Assembly: GCF_042688525.2 (NCBI RefSeq)
Contig: NZ_JBHWAB010000001.1
Coordinates: forward strand, 2,480,001 to 2,544,000
Direction: 5' to 3'
From: Haloimpatiens sp042688525
Lineage (GTDB): Bacteria > Bacillota > Clostridia > Clostridiales > Clostridiaceae
DNA length: 64,000 nucleotides
Below the pieces are notes generated by a model. That model had not been told where the DNA came from and did not search any database. It saw only the letters and a list, made by a program, of their open reading frames with translations. The translations under genes were made by a program, and so were the position numbers. Each line of letters begins with the position of its first letter. The stretch's first letter is position 1. Below are positions 43,571-52,523 of the stretch, piece by piece.

Positions 43571-44374
43571 TTACTTTAAATATTTTATGTATGTTTTTAT
43601 ATTTTCTATTATACTTTCTACTGTCTTTATGGATACTGTTTGTCTTGCATCTGAAACAGCATTATCAGGATAAACATGACTCTCTATAATAAGTCCATCA
43701 CACCCTGCTGTTATTGAAGATATTGACATTATTGGAACCAGTTCCCTAAGTCCAGTACCATGACTAGGATCAACTATAATAGGTAATCTATACTTTTGTT
43801 TTATTACTGCAACAGCATTTAAATCAAGAGTATTTCTAGTATACTTCTCAAATGTTCTTATTCCTCTTTCACATAAAATAACATTTTCATTACCACATGA
43901 CATTATATATTCAGCTGCATACAACCATTCTGAAATAGTGGCACTCATTCCTCTTTTAAGCACAATAGGAACCTTAACTTTACCTAATTCTTTAAGCAAA
44001 CTATAATTATACATATTTCTAGAACCAACCTGTATTATATCTAAATATTCCAAAGATTTTTCAATATCTTTTGTATCCATTATTTCAGAAACTACAGGCA
44101 TATCAACTTCTTTACCTACTTTACTCAAGATTTCTAAACCTTCAAATCCTAAACCTTGAAAATCATATGGAGAAGTTCTAGGCTTAAATGCTCCTCCTCT
44201 TAATATATCTACTCCTATTTTTTTCAACTGTTTTGCAATTTCTATCATAGTATCGTAATTTTCTACAGAACACGGACCTGATATTACTACAGGCTTATCT
44301 CCACCAATTACAACATTTCCTACTTTAATTTTAATATTTTCTCCACTACATTTTTCTACTAATAAATTTTTCAT
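43571..44374 (-). CDS. aroF: 3-deoxy-7-phosphoheptulonate (DAHP) synthase, type I-beta
   Basis: 267 residues, a bare TIM barrel without ACT or chorismate mutase domain. Motifs: VVISGPCSVEN near the start, LRGGAFKPRTSPYDFQG, ILCERGIRTFE and the metal-binding PIIVDPSHGTG. It condenses PEP and erythrose-4-phosphate at the head of aromatic amino acid synthesis. Lack of a regulatory domain suggests no direct feedback by aromatic amino acids. It follows mtnN by 11 nt. Confidence 0.94.
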   Translation of the reverse strand: MKNLLVEKCSGENIKIKVGNVVIGGDKPVVISGPCSVENYDTMIEIAKQLKKIGVDILRGGAFKPRTSPYDFQGLGFEGLEILSKVGKEVDMPVVSEIMDTKDIEKSLEYLDIIQVGSRNMYNYSLLKELGKVKVPIVLKRGMSATISEWLYAAEYIMSCGNENVILCERGIRTFEKYTRNTLDLNAVAVIKQKYRLPIIVDPSHGTGLRELVPIMSISSITAGCDGLIIESHVYPDNAVSDARQTVSIKTVESIIENIKTYIKYLK

Positions 44375-44385
44375 TAAATAATCAC

Positions 44386-45078
44386 CTACATGATACTTAG
44401 CATATTTTTTAATATATTACATGAATTTTCTACTGCAATATTTTTAAACTCTTCATAATCTATATGTGCATCATTACACGCATTATCTGAAATAGATCTT
44501 ATTACTACAAAAGAAATATTGTTCAAATAACAAACTTGTGCAATACTTGCACCTTCCATTTCACATGCAAGAGCTTTGAATTCTTCATGAAACCATTTAA
44601 TTTTGTTAATATCATCTATAAATTGATCTCCTGAAACAATTCTACCAATAAATGATTTATGATCTATTACATTTTTACAAGCTTCCTTTGCTTTTTGTAC
44701 CATACTTCTATCACATTTAAAATCAAATGTATCTAATCTAGGAATTTGTCCAATCTTATCCCCAAATGCAGAGGTATCCATATCATGTTGAACCAAACTA
44801 TCCCCTATAACAATATCACCAGGACGTATTTCTTCTCCAATTCCTCCTGCAATACCTACATTTATAACTGCATCAACATTAAAGTCATCAATTAATATTT
44901 GAGTACATACTGCTGCATTTACTTTACCTATCCCACTTCTCACTACAACAACTTTTTTATCCCAAAGTTGTCCTAATTTAAATTCCATATTAGCTTTTAT
45001 TTCAGTTCTTTCAATATCTAAATTATTTACTAAAATCTCCACTTCCTCATCCATCGCACCAATAATTCCTATAACCAT
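44386..45078 (-). CDS. mtnN: 5'-methylthioadenosine/S-adenosylhomocysteine nucleosidase
   Basis: 230 residues. MIGIIGAMDEEVEIL-type start, VNVGIAGGIG in the core, CEMEGASIAQVCYL with the ribose-binding Met-Glu, and SDNACNDA with the catalytic Asp. It hydrolyses MTA and SAH, recycling SAM by-products. GGAGG is 7 nt before the ATG, and a strong sigma-A promoter lies upstream. Confidence 0.95.
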   Translation of the reverse strand: MVIGIIGAMDEEVEILVNNLDIERTEIKANMEFKLGQLWDKKVVVVRSGIGKVNAAVCTQILIDDFNVDAVINVGIAGGIGEEIRPGDIVIGDSLVQHDMDTSAFGDKIGQIPRLDTFDFKCDRSMVQKAKEACKNVIDHKSFIGRIVSGDQFIDDINKIKWFHEEFKALACEMEGASIAQVCYLNNISFVVIRSISDNACNDAHIDYEEFKNIAVENSCNILKNMLSIM

Positions 45079-45145
45079 TTTTATTCCTCCATATTAATCA
45101 TTTATGATACTTACCTATGTATTTATCACTCTATTTACGTTAAAT

Positions 45146-45174
45146 AGAATACAAAATCAAATAATAATTGTCAA
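45146..45174 (-). promoter_or_regulatory. Sigma-A promoter for mtnN-aroF
   Basis: Minus strand TTGACA (45174-45169), 17 nt, TATTCT (45151-45146). The -35 is perfect and the spacing ideal; the mtnN ATG is about 65 nt downstream. The rest of the 45079-45338 gap holds only this promoter and the divIVA terminator. I saw no riboswitch fold in the leader. Confidence 0.7.
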
Positions 45175-45275
45175 ATTTACTTATATTTTTGACTATATAA
45201 TTATTTTAATATACCTATTTAAATATACTATTTTATGAACTTATTGTAAAGTGAAACACATTTTAAAAAAATGCA

Positions 45276-45326
45276 AAATAAAAATGGTAATACTTTACCC
45301 ATACAGAATAAATAAAGTATTACCAT
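45276..45326 (-). terminator. Terminator of the divIVA transcription unit
   Basis: ATGGTAATACTTTA (45284-45297) pairs with TAAAGTATTACCAT (45313-45326), 14 bp, 15-nt loop, followed on the minus strand by TTTTTATTTT (45283-45274). Confidence 0.8.
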
Positions 45327-45338
45327 ACTTTTTTATAA

Positions 45339-45974
45339 TTATTCTTCGTTTGCAAAAAAGCTTTTTATTTCATTTAAATTATCTTCTGCAAAACTTTCTT
45401 TTTCAATATCCTTTGCCTTGAAATCATTTTTATCTTCATTGATTTTAGTATTATCCAAATCATTACCATATTCAATGTCTTTTTCAACCATTTGATCTAC
45501 TGGCTTACCAATATTATAATTTTTTACAAAATCTTTTTCTAAGCTTTGAAACATTTCAAGTTGACTATTCATAAAGTTTCTAAACTTACTTGTAAATTTA
45601 GCAAACTCTTGTTTAATTCTATCATAATCATCATTTATTTTAACTACATCGTTGTGAGCTTTATCTAAAATTCTTTGTGCAGAATCATTAGCATTTTTTA
45701 TTATTAAATCAGCTTCCTTCTGAGCAGTTTTCTTAGCTTGATCTGCTGCATTTTGTGCCAAAATCAAGGTATTTTGAATAGTTGATTCTATTTTAGCATA
45801 ATGCTGAATTTTATCATTTACAACTTCTAATTTATCTTTTAAAGATCCATTTTCCTTATATAGTTTTTCATAATCTTCATATAAGAGCTCTAAAAAATCT
45901 TCTACATCATCGATATCATATCCTCTAAAGCTCCTTTTAAATTCTTTATTTTTTACATCAATTGGAGTTAACAA
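45339..45974 (-). CDS. divIVA: DivIVA cell-division/polarity protein
   Basis: About 211 residues from a TTG at 45974 that follows GAGGTG by 6 nt; the GTG at 45983 is part of that site. The start LTPIDVKNKEFKRSFRGYDIDDVEDFL is the membrane-curvature-sensing DivIVA N-terminus. Long coiled coil to about residue 150, then an acidic tail. It marks division septa and poles and anchors MinCD/MinJ or chromosome-origin factors. End of the dcw-associated ylm cluster, its conserved position. Confidence 0.93.
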   Translation of the reverse strand: MLTPIDVKNKEFKRSFRGYDIDDVEDFLELLYEDYEKLYKENGSLKDKLEVVNDKIQHYAKIESTIQNTLILAQNAADQAKKTAQKEADLIIKNANDSAQRILDKAHNDVVKINDDYDRIKQEFAKFTSKFRNFMNSQLEMFQSLEKDFVKNYNIGKPVDQMVEKDIEYGNDLDNTKINEDKNDFKAKDIEKESFAEDNLNEIKSFFANEE

Positions 45975-45993
45975 ATTGATCACCTCATAATAT

Positions 45994-46770
45994 TTAGATA
46001 AATTTTTTGACTAATACTTTTATTTTACCTTTTTGTGTAAATCCAACTTGCTTATCAATTTTAAATTTTCCATACCCTCGTATAGTTAATATGAAATTTT
46101 CTCTTAATTCCACATCCTTTTTGTTAGTACAAGCATAGTCGATTAACACTTTACCATTTTTAATTAACTCAACACTTTTACTTCTTGATATATTACAAAG
46201 ACGTGATACAAAAGCATCTAAACGATTTGAATTCATTATAATTATCTTATCTTCAAAATCATAACAAGGTATACTACTTTCTCTCATGTCAACCTTCTGT
46301 ACTAAGCAAGGACTACTACCTATACTTTGTAAATTATATATTATATAATCACTTACATCACTACTAACCGCTGCGTAACATGTTTTTCCTTCTAAAATTA
46401 AATCTCCTAATTTTTCACGTTTTATTCCTAATCCTAATATCGCTCCTAAAAAATCCTTATGTTTTATATTAGTAAAAGATGATTTTAACTTAATCTTCAA
46501 AAGATCTAAAGGATATTCAAGTTCACTATAAAAATCATTAGAAAAAGCTAACATACGTCTTTCACTTTCCTCAAATATCCCAAAGCAATATGTATTTATG
46601 TTAAAACTACCTCTCATCTCAAGTAGTCTTTTCCATATATTAGGCGTATAAAACTCAGAACAATATATAACTTTTGGAATTTTATTTGCCAAAATAATTT
46701 TATCATAAATATTAGATAAAATTATTTTATCGGCATTATTAAAACTATTAATAAATTTATCTTTATTCAT
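45994..46770 (-). CDS. ylmH: YlmH, S4-domain RNA-binding protein
   Basis: 258 residues. An N-terminal YlmH domain (about 1-170) with FLGAILGLGIKREKLGDL, then an S4 domain with RLDAFVSRLCNISRSKSVELI and a basic end. Linked to division in Streptococcus (YlmH/DivIVA neighbourhood) and recently to ribosome rescue. AGGATG precedes the ATG by 5 nt. Lies between ylmG and divIVA. Confidence 0.92.
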   Translation of the reverse strand: MNKDKFINSFNNADKIILSNIYDKIILANKIPKVIYCSEFYTPNIWKRLLEMRGSFNINTYCFGIFEESERRMLAFSNDFYSELEYPLDLLKIKLKSSFTNIKHKDFLGAILGLGIKREKLGDLILEGKTCYAAVSSDVSDYIIYNLQSIGSSPCLVQKVDMRESSIPCYDFEDKIIIMNSNRLDAFVSRLCNISRSKSVELIKNGKVLIDYACTNKKDVELRENFILTIRGYGKFKIDKQVGFTQKGKIKVLVKKFI

Positions 46771-46788
46771 TTCAACATCCTTACTAAA

Positions 46789-47052
46789 CTAAAAAGTTAT
46801 TAAAAGAGTATATATAACCCTTCTTAAAATTGCTATAATAAATAATGCAATTATTGGTGAAAAATCAATCATAAGATTAGGAATTAATTTTTGTTGAATA
46901 ATTCTTCCCGGGCGAAGAAATGGTTCCGTTATTGTATGTAGGATACTCGTTAATTGATTTTCTCTTCTTTGTGGTATCCAAGATAAAATTACTTCTATAA
47001 GTATTGCATATTCGATAACCCTAAATAGTATATTTACAAAGTAAATAAACAT
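46789..47052 (-). CDS. ylmG: YggT/YlmG family membrane protein
   Basis: 87 residues from the ATG at 47052 (GGAGG 5 nt upstream; the ATG at 47064 belongs to the site). Two hydrophobic segments flank a polar loop LSWIPQRRENQLTSILHTITEPFLRPGR, typical of the family, which takes part in division/nucleoid distribution by unknown means. Confidence 0.92.
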   Translation of the reverse strand: MFIYFVNILFRVIEYAILIEVILSWIPQRRENQLTSILHTITEPFLRPGRIIQQKLIPNLMIDFSPIIALFIIAILRRVIYTLLITF

Positions 47053-47066
47053 AAAGTCCTCCATTT

Positions 47067-47513
47067 CTATTTAGTAAAATTAAATATCCCCTTAGTTGAT
47101 AATTCGCGTTTTAATTCATTACTAACTGATACATTTGATGGAGATAATAAATATATATTTTTTTCAATTTCTTGAAGTCCACCATCTAAAACGTAACAAG
47201 CTCCACCTATAAAATCTAATATACGCTGTGCAACTTTACTTTCTAAGTTACTAGTATTTACAACTACAATTTTTCTATTCTTCAAATCATCACAAATATC
47301 TGCTGCTTCATCAAAATCAGTTGGCTTTATTATTACAACTTTTGCAGATGATGCTGTGTGTATATTTACTATCTTATTTTGCTTTTGAGAATTCAACTCA
47401 ACAGCTTCTACTTCATCTTCTTGTGAGTTATCATTTTCTTCCTGCTCTAATTCATCATAGTCATCTTCAAAACCAAATAGTCCCATTACTTTATTCATAA
47501 CTTTACCTGACAT
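47067..47513 (-). CDS. sepF: Cell division protein SepF
   Basis: 148 residues. Amphipathic membrane-binding N-terminus (MNKVMGLFGFEDD), acidic linker, then the SepF core VVIIKPTDFDEAADICDDLKNRKIVVVN and VAQRILDFIGGACYVLDGGLQEI. It ties FtsZ rings to the membrane and aligns them. A GTG at 47516 and the ATG at 47513 are both plausible after AGGAGG. Confidence 0.94.
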   Translation of the reverse strand: MSGKVMNKVMGLFGFEDDYDELEQEENDNSQEDEVEAVELNSQKQNKIVNIHTASSAKVVIIKPTDFDEAADICDDLKNRKIVVVNTSNLESKVAQRILDFIGGACYVLDGGLQEIEKNIYLLSPSNVSVSNELKRELSTKGIFNFTK

Positions 47514-47525
47514 CACAACAACCTC

Positions 47526-48185
47526 CTATTTATATTTTCTAGGCCCAAAAATGCCTTGACCTACTCTTACCATATTTGAACCTTCTTCTACTGCAATTTT
47601 ATAATCTCCTGACATTCCCATAGACAATATATCCATGCTAATGTTTTGGTATGATTTTTCTTTAAGTTTGTCAAAAATCAACTTTGCTTTTTTAAAATAG
47701 TGTTTACATTGTTCATTTGTTCCCTTTGGTATTATGCACATTAATCCTTTAATTTTTACATTTTTACACTTTTCACATGCTTGTAATAAATCTTGTAATT
47801 CTTCCTCATATATCCCTGATTTATTTTCTTCTCTTCCGATATTTATTTCTATAAGCATATTTGCAATTAAATTTTCCTTACCATATCTTTTTTCTATTTC
47901 ATTGAGTAATCTTACACTATCTAATGATTGTATTAAATCTACTTTCCCTACAATATATTTAACCTTATTTCTTTGAAGATGTCCTATAAAATGCCATCTT
48001 ACATCTTTATGAAATTTTTCTGTTTTATTTATAAGTTCCTGAACTTTATTTTCACCAAAGTCTCTAACTCCTACTTCATAAGCATGTTCCATTTCATCAA
48101 TATTGCGTGTCTTAGATACCGCAATTAGCTTAACATTATTATTTAAATTTTTTTCAATCCCTAATATGCTTTCCTCAATAGACAA
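47526..48185 (-). CDS. ylmE: PLP homeostasis protein YggS/YlmE
   Basis: 219 residues. PLP-binding Lys in LIAVSKTRN, and GENKVQEL, WHFIGHLQRNK, LSMGMSGDY are all typical of the alanine-racemase-like single-barrel YggS family, which controls vitamin B6 and amino acid balance. The start is a TTG at 48185 with GGGGAG 8 nt upstream. Confidence 0.93.
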   Translation of the reverse strand: MSIEESILGIEKNLNNNVKLIAVSKTRNIDEMEHAYEVGVRDFGENKVQELINKTEKFHKDVRWHFIGHLQRNKVKYIVGKVDLIQSLDSVRLLNEIEKRYGKENLIANMLIEINIGREENKSGIYEEELQDLLQACEKCKNVKIKGLMCIIPKGTNEQCKHYFKKAKLIFDKLKEKSYQNISMDILSMGMSGDYKIAVEEGSNMVRVGQGIFGPRKYK

Positions 48186-48298
48186 TTTTATCGCTCCCCA
48201 ATTAAAACGTCTTAAATTTTCTTTACTATATACTATTCTTCATAAATTCTCAAATTCCTTCATATTCATTTAATAAAATTTAAAATTTAATTTAAATT

Positions 48299-49024
48299 TT
48301 ATTTATTTTGAATAACTTCTCTAGCGTGTTTATAACTTTTTTGTCCTATGTATGCATTTATTTTAACATTATCCTTCATTTGGATATCCACCTTAATTTT
48401 TCTACCTACCATCATGCCTTTTAAATAGTTTTCATCCATAAGCATAAATTTATTTATTACTTCTTTATTTCCTATAGCCTTTATATAAAAAGGGGCTACT
48501 ATTTTAATTCCATTAAAATTTATATAAGGCCCTCCACAATAATCATAATTTCCATCTATTACTCTTTGGCCATTTACTGATATAGCCTCTACACCTGCAT
48601 TTTTCAAATCATTTAATAAAAACATAATATCATAATCGTGAATTAAATACAGCTTATCACTAGTTTCATTATATTCTTCTATTGCATCATTTAATCTTAT
48701 TTCAATCCCCTGTCCCTCAACATCCGTCATGCCTAATTTAGTTTTATTCTCGTCTAATTCTTCTTGAATATCATTTGATATTTCATACTTATTTTTCTCA
48801 CTGTATCTGTATTTTGAATATTTCGAGTTATATTCTTCATACTGTTTTCTAAGATTACTTATGTCATTGTATAACTTATTTCTCTCTGAATATGCATCTT
48901 GATATTGATCAACTGTTAAAAATTTAATATTTGTTTCCTTTTTAAAATTAATATTCAAAGATATTAATAATCCTAAAATTATAGATGCAACAAACACAAA
49001 TATATGAATTTCGTTAGTTCTCAT
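48299..49024 (-). CDS. DUF881 membrane protein (first of pair)
   Basis: 241 residues. One N-terminal membrane segment (about 6-25), a coiled coil (about 35-90) and a DUF881 domain containing GMTDVEGQGIEIRLNDA and AEAISVNGQRVI. YlxW/YlxX-like proteins lie beside sbp and division genes in many Firmicutes; function unknown. GAAGGTG lies 5 nt before the ATG. The downstream end has an AT-only inverted repeat that may act as a terminator. Confidence 0.87.
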   Translation of the reverse strand: MRTNEIHIFVFVASIILGLLISLNINFKKETNIKFLTVDQYQDAYSERNKLYNDISNLRKQYEEYNSKYSKYRYSEKNKYEISNDIQEELDENKTKLGMTDVEGQGIEIRLNDAIEEYNETSDKLYLIHDYDIMFLLNDLKNAGVEAISVNGQRVIDGNYDYCGGPYINFNGIKIVAPFYIKAIGNKEVINKFMLMDENYLKGMMVGRKIKVDIQMKDNVKINAYIGQKSYKHAREVIQNK

Positions 49025-49034
49025 TTAATCACCT

Positions 49035-49376
49035 TCATTGATGTGTCTTAGCTTTTTCAATGAGTATTCTTCTTATAGTTGCGAAATTATCAAACATCCT
49101 GCTTCCAAAAACTATTACTGCTGCTAAATAAATTGGTAATCCTAACTTATCCCCAAGATATGCTAAAACAGCCGCAAGTACTGCATTACCAAAAAAACCT
49201 GAGATAAAAATGTCAACTCTAAACTGCTTTGATAAGTTAGCTTTAATAGCTCCAAAGACAGAATCTAAGCAAGCAAATATAGCAACAGAAATATATGGTG
49301 ACAATTTATCTGGAATATTTATATTCCAAAATGCCCCTACTAATATACCTATAATTAATCCAATTAGAGCTATCAT
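49035..49376 (-). CDS. sbp: Small basic protein Sbp (DUF1290)
   Basis: 113 residues, three or four hydrophobic segments. Pattern LSPYISVAIFACLDSVFGAIKANL and the C-terminal FGSRMFDNFATIRRILIEKA match DUF1290/Sbp. Function unknown. AGGAGG is 7 nt before the ATG. Lies between two DUF881 genes. Confidence 0.9.
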   Translation of the reverse strand: MIALIGLIIGILVGAFWNINIPDKLSPYISVAIFACLDSVFGAIKANLSKQFRVDIFISGFFGNAVLAAVLAYLGDKLGLPIYLAAVIVFGSRMFDNFATIRRILIEKAKTHQ

Positions 49377-49388
49377 AAATATGTCCTC

Positions 49389-50117
49389 CTATTCTTTCTT
49401 CACAGTTTTAGCATAGTTAAATTTAAATACTTTACTACTTTTCTTTATTGAAATATCATCTTCTGAATTAAATTTCACTTCACAAAGCTCATATAAGTTA
49501 GCTGGTATCCCTCCTGGAAAACCCAATGTAGATTCTAAAACAGTTTTATCTCCTATAGCTTTAATAACTATTCTTTGTTTAGGAGAAATTTTATTACTAC
49601 CATCTATAAGTATAGATCCTCCAGCATTTCTTATTCCACTGTTAAGTGTAAGCCTTATGTCATTTATAGATACAGCTTCTGCACCACTTGAATATAATTC
49701 ATTAACTATGTATATTAAGTCTCTGTCATTTACTGCATTTGGTTCTGAACCTACTCCTACATTAAAAATATCACTTTTAGGAGTTAAATATAATACTATT
49801 CCTTCCCCTTTAACATCTGTTTCACCTAATAAAACTCTATAATTATCTAATTCATCCTTTAACCTTTTAGTAATGTCATCTCTTCCTACAGCTTTATTTT
49901 CGTACTCTCGTATTTTGTATTGTAAGTCATTTACCTTGTACTCTAATTTTTTCTTTTCCTTCTTCAACTTCTCAATTTCTACAACAATTTCAGGATTATT
50001 TTTGCTTGTATCAACACTTTGATTTCTTTTATTTATAACCTTAAGTTGATAGGTAACCATAAATCCTAATAAACAACATACCAAAGCTATAGAAACCTGC
50101 CCACTAACTTTTTTCAT
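49389..50117 (-). CDS. DUF881 membrane protein (second of pair)
   Basis: 242 residues from the ATG at 50117 (AGGAGG 6 nt upstream; an ATG at 50138 is upstream of that site). Same architecture as the gene two positions downstream: membrane helix, coiled coil (about 40-85), DUF881 domain with GETDVKGEGIVLYL and GAEAVSINDIRL. It follows ftsQ by 10 nt. Confidence 0.87.
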   Translation of the reverse strand: MKKVSGQVSIALVCCLLGFMVTYQLKVINKRNQSVDTSKNNPEIVVEIEKLKKEKKKLEYKVNDLQYKIREYENKAVGRDDITKRLKDELDNYRVLLGETDVKGEGIVLYLTPKSDIFNVGVGSEPNAVNDRDLIYIVNELYSSGAEAVSINDIRLTLNSGIRNAGGSILIDGSNKISPKQRIVIKAIGDKTVLESTLGFPGGIPANLYELCEVKFNSEDDISIKKSSKVFKFNYAKTVKKE

Positions 50118-50127
50118 ACTATTCCTC

Positions 50128-50943
50128 CTATTTTTCAATAAAAAATACAGGATTACCCTTAAAACTTACATCTATATAACCTTTTTTATTTTTAATACCT
50201 TGTTTTTGTATTATATTTATAGCTTTATTAAATTTGTCTTTTAAGTTTGATTCATTGCCTAATTTTATACATATATTACCATAATAGGCTTTAATATCAT
50301 AAACATTTTTTATATCCACAACGCTCATTTTCATACCATTATTGTTGCTGTTTATTATATCTGTTATACTTCTTATTATTTGTTTTTTTCTATCATCATT
50401 ACATGGTAATGGTTGTCCAACTTGTAGATTATCACTATCAAATCCAATTATTTTCACTAACTGCATAAAATTTATTTTTTCCTTTTTTTCCAATACCATA
50501 GATTTTTCGTCTATTATATAATATTCTTTATTAACATATGCATAAAATGTTGCTTTTCTTTCATTTACTTTTATTAATATTTGATTTGGCAATTTTCTTT
50601 TTATATCCACATTTAATATATACGGATTAGAAAGTATATTAGTTACACTTTCTTTTGTATTAATATAAAAAATATTACTTCCTATTTTAAAATTTGATAA
50701 ATCCATAATATCGCTTTTTGTAACATTTTTATTATTAACAACAACTATATTTTTTATATTAAAATATGGTAATTTAAACAACAATGTCAAAAATGCTGAT
50801 ATTAACAATATACTTATAAAAACAATTCTAATTATTGTTCTTTTACGTTTCCGGCTTCTTATAAGCTTTTCTCTATTTTGTATTATGTATTTACTCTCTT
50901 TTAAATATGTAATATTGTCTTTATTATTCTTTTTTTTCATCAT
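50128..50943 (-). CDS. ftsQ: Cell division protein FtsQ/DivIB
   Basis: 271 residues: a basic cytoplasmic start, one membrane segment (about 38-60), a POTRA domain (FNIKNIVVVNNKNVTKSDIMDLSNFKIGSN) and the FtsQ domain. It joins FtsL and FtsB in controlling septal wall synthesis. It is preceded by 462 bp without a gene, of which about 275 bp are a long-hairpin repeat. Confidence 0.9.
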   Translation of the reverse strand: MMKKKNNKDNITYLKESKYIIQNREKLIRSRKRKRTIIRIVFISILLISAFLTLLFKLPYFNIKNIVVVNNKNVTKSDIMDLSNFKIGSNIFYINTKESVTNILSNPYILNVDIKRKLPNQILIKVNERKATFYAYVNKEYYIIDEKSMVLEKKEKINFMQLVKIIGFDSDNLQVGQPLPCNDDRKKQIIRSITDIINSNNNGMKMSVVDIKNVYDIKAYYGNICIKLGNESNLKDKFNKAINIIQKQGIKNKKGYIDVSFKGNPVFFIEK

Positions 50944-51124
50944 CTCATTTCACATCTTCCTATCGAACTAAATTCACAATTAATTATACCATGAACAGAC
51001 TATAAATATCCAATTTTACTTCATAAAATTTATTATAAATTAACAATTTATTAAAATTTATAATTTTATTCAGTTTTACCATAAAAATTTATATTAATAA
51101 TAAAGAACAAATATTGTGTAAAAA
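50944..51124. other. AT-rich gap before the repeat
   Basis: Between the ftsQ start and the repeat at 51125 there are about 180 bp of very AT-rich sequence. I see no ORF with a ribosome-binding site and no strong hairpin. A promoter for ftsQ onward could lie here, but none stands out. Confidence 0.5.
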
Positions 51125-51398
51125 TTAATTAACTCAACTTTTGCAGATGAAAAATAGCCGCTACGGAAAATGATATCTTGCTTAGAAACCTTTCACTTCA
51201 GTAACAAGTTCTAAGCTTTACTCATATTGAAAAAAGATTTTTTAATTAATATTCCGTAGGAATTAGTAATTAAAAAATAACTTTTTTCAAATTCGTAAAG
51301 CTAAGAACTTGTAAACTTTGTTCAAATGTTTCTTACGCAAGATATCATTTTCCTTCGCTAAGCAGTGTTTTTTTACTGCGAAAGTTGAGTTAATTAAA
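51125..51398. repeat. Long-hairpin intergenic repeat, full copy 3
   Basis: The best-preserved ends: TTAATTAACTCAACTTTTGCAG at 51125 and its complement at 51377-51398, 22 bp with one mismatch. Inside are the same arms as in the other copies (AAATGATATCTTGC/GCAAGATATCATTTTCC, ACAAGTTCTAAGC/GCTAAGAACTTGT, TTGAAAAAAG/CTTTTTTCAA) around ATTCCGTAGGAAT. It lies 8 bp after the ftsW stop and before ftsQ. Confidence 0.9.
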
Positions 51399-51405
51399 TA
51401 TTAAT

Positions 51406-52502
51406 CTATCCATTAGTTTTCCGTGATATATTTAATAATGTTCCCATAGCAATCATATTAAATATTAGGGAAGAACCCCCATAACTTATAAAAGGAAGTG
51501 GTACCCCTGTTACAGGCATAGAACCTGTAGCAACCGCTATGTTAATAATAGCTTGAACTCCAATAACAGAAGTTATCCCTATGGCTAAAAGGCTGCCGTA
51601 AACATCCTTTGCATTAATAGCAGTCTTTATTCCTCTCCAAACAAAAATAAGAAATAAAGTAATGATTACAACGCATCCTATCATTCCAAGTTCTTCTCCT
51701 ATTACGGAAAATATAAAATCATTATGAGGCTCTGGCATAAAATTCTTTTGCCTAGATTTTGTAAATCCTACCCCTAAAATTCCACCTGAACCTAAAGCAA
51801 GAAGTGATTGTATAAGTTGATAACCATCCCCTCGTGGGTCTTGCCAAGGATTTGTAAAATTCATAAGTCTTTTCAATCTATATGGTTCTAATACTGTAAA
51901 TGCCACACCACCAATAACTAAAAGTATAAACAGTCCAAAAATATGTTTTTTCTTTGCACCAGAGCAAAATAATATTATTACAGTAACAATCATTATAACT
52001 GACGCAATACTCAAGTTTTTTCCTTTTAAAATTAATCCTGCATAAAAACCTGATACTATTAGAAAAGGCATAATTCCATAGAATGCACTTTGAATTTTTT
52101 CTCCTTTTCTCTCAATTGTTTTTGCCATATATAAAACTATAGTATATTTTGCAATTTCTGAAGGCTGAAATTGAACTGGTCCTAATCTTATCCATCTTTT
52201 AGCACCATTAACTGATGGAAAAGCAAAAACTGCTAGCAGCAAAATTGTAGTAATTATCATAATCATTTTATTATATTTTTTTAATTTATGATAATTAACA
52301 TTTAAAGATATAAACATAAAAATTGTTCCTAATATAGACCATACAATCTGTCTTTTCAAAAAAAGAATCCATCCTTTTTAAACCATAAAGCACTGTTATA
52401 ACTAGCACTTCCCACCAAAACAACTCCTAATGCCAGCAATAACATAATACTTGAAAATAATACAAAATCAATTTGTCCCCGCTTTAATTTGGGTTTATTC
52501 AT
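51406..52502 (-). CDS. ftsW: FtsW/SpoVE-family SEDS glycosyltransferase, interrupted by a frameshift
   Basis: The 317-codon downstream frame (51406-52359) carries SEDS hallmarks: GPVQFQPSEIAKY, GEELGMIGC and PLPFISYGGSS. Its first membrane helix lies in another frame. An ATG at 52502 with GGAGGA 8 nt upstream begins MNKPKLKRGQIDFVLFSS, runs 48 codons through that helix and stops at TGA 52356-52358 in a run of seven Ts. One extra T would give a normal 365-residue protein. SEDS proteins polymerise lipid II with the neighbouring class B PBP. The cause could be mutation, sequence error, or slippage. Confidence 0.85.
52358..52364 (-). other. Seven-base homopolymer at the ftsW frame break
   Basis: On the minus strand the sequence is GGATTC followed by seven Ts and GAAAAG. 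In frame 0 this reads TTC TTT TTT TGA; with a -1 slip or one additional T it reads TTC TTT TTT TTG AAA and enters the downstream frame. The site lies right at the end of the first periplasmic loop. Confidence 0.85.
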
Positions 52503-52523
52503 GCTTTATATCCTCCCCATAAA

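Noticed and set aside
45079..45338. SAM or other riboswitch upstream of mtnN
   Set aside because: Only about 60 nt separate the predicted start site from the ATG, and no conserved aptamer-like structure was seen.
51125..51398. Insertion sequence with transposase
   Set aside because: Under 280 bp with no open frame for a transposase; at most a non-autonomous element.
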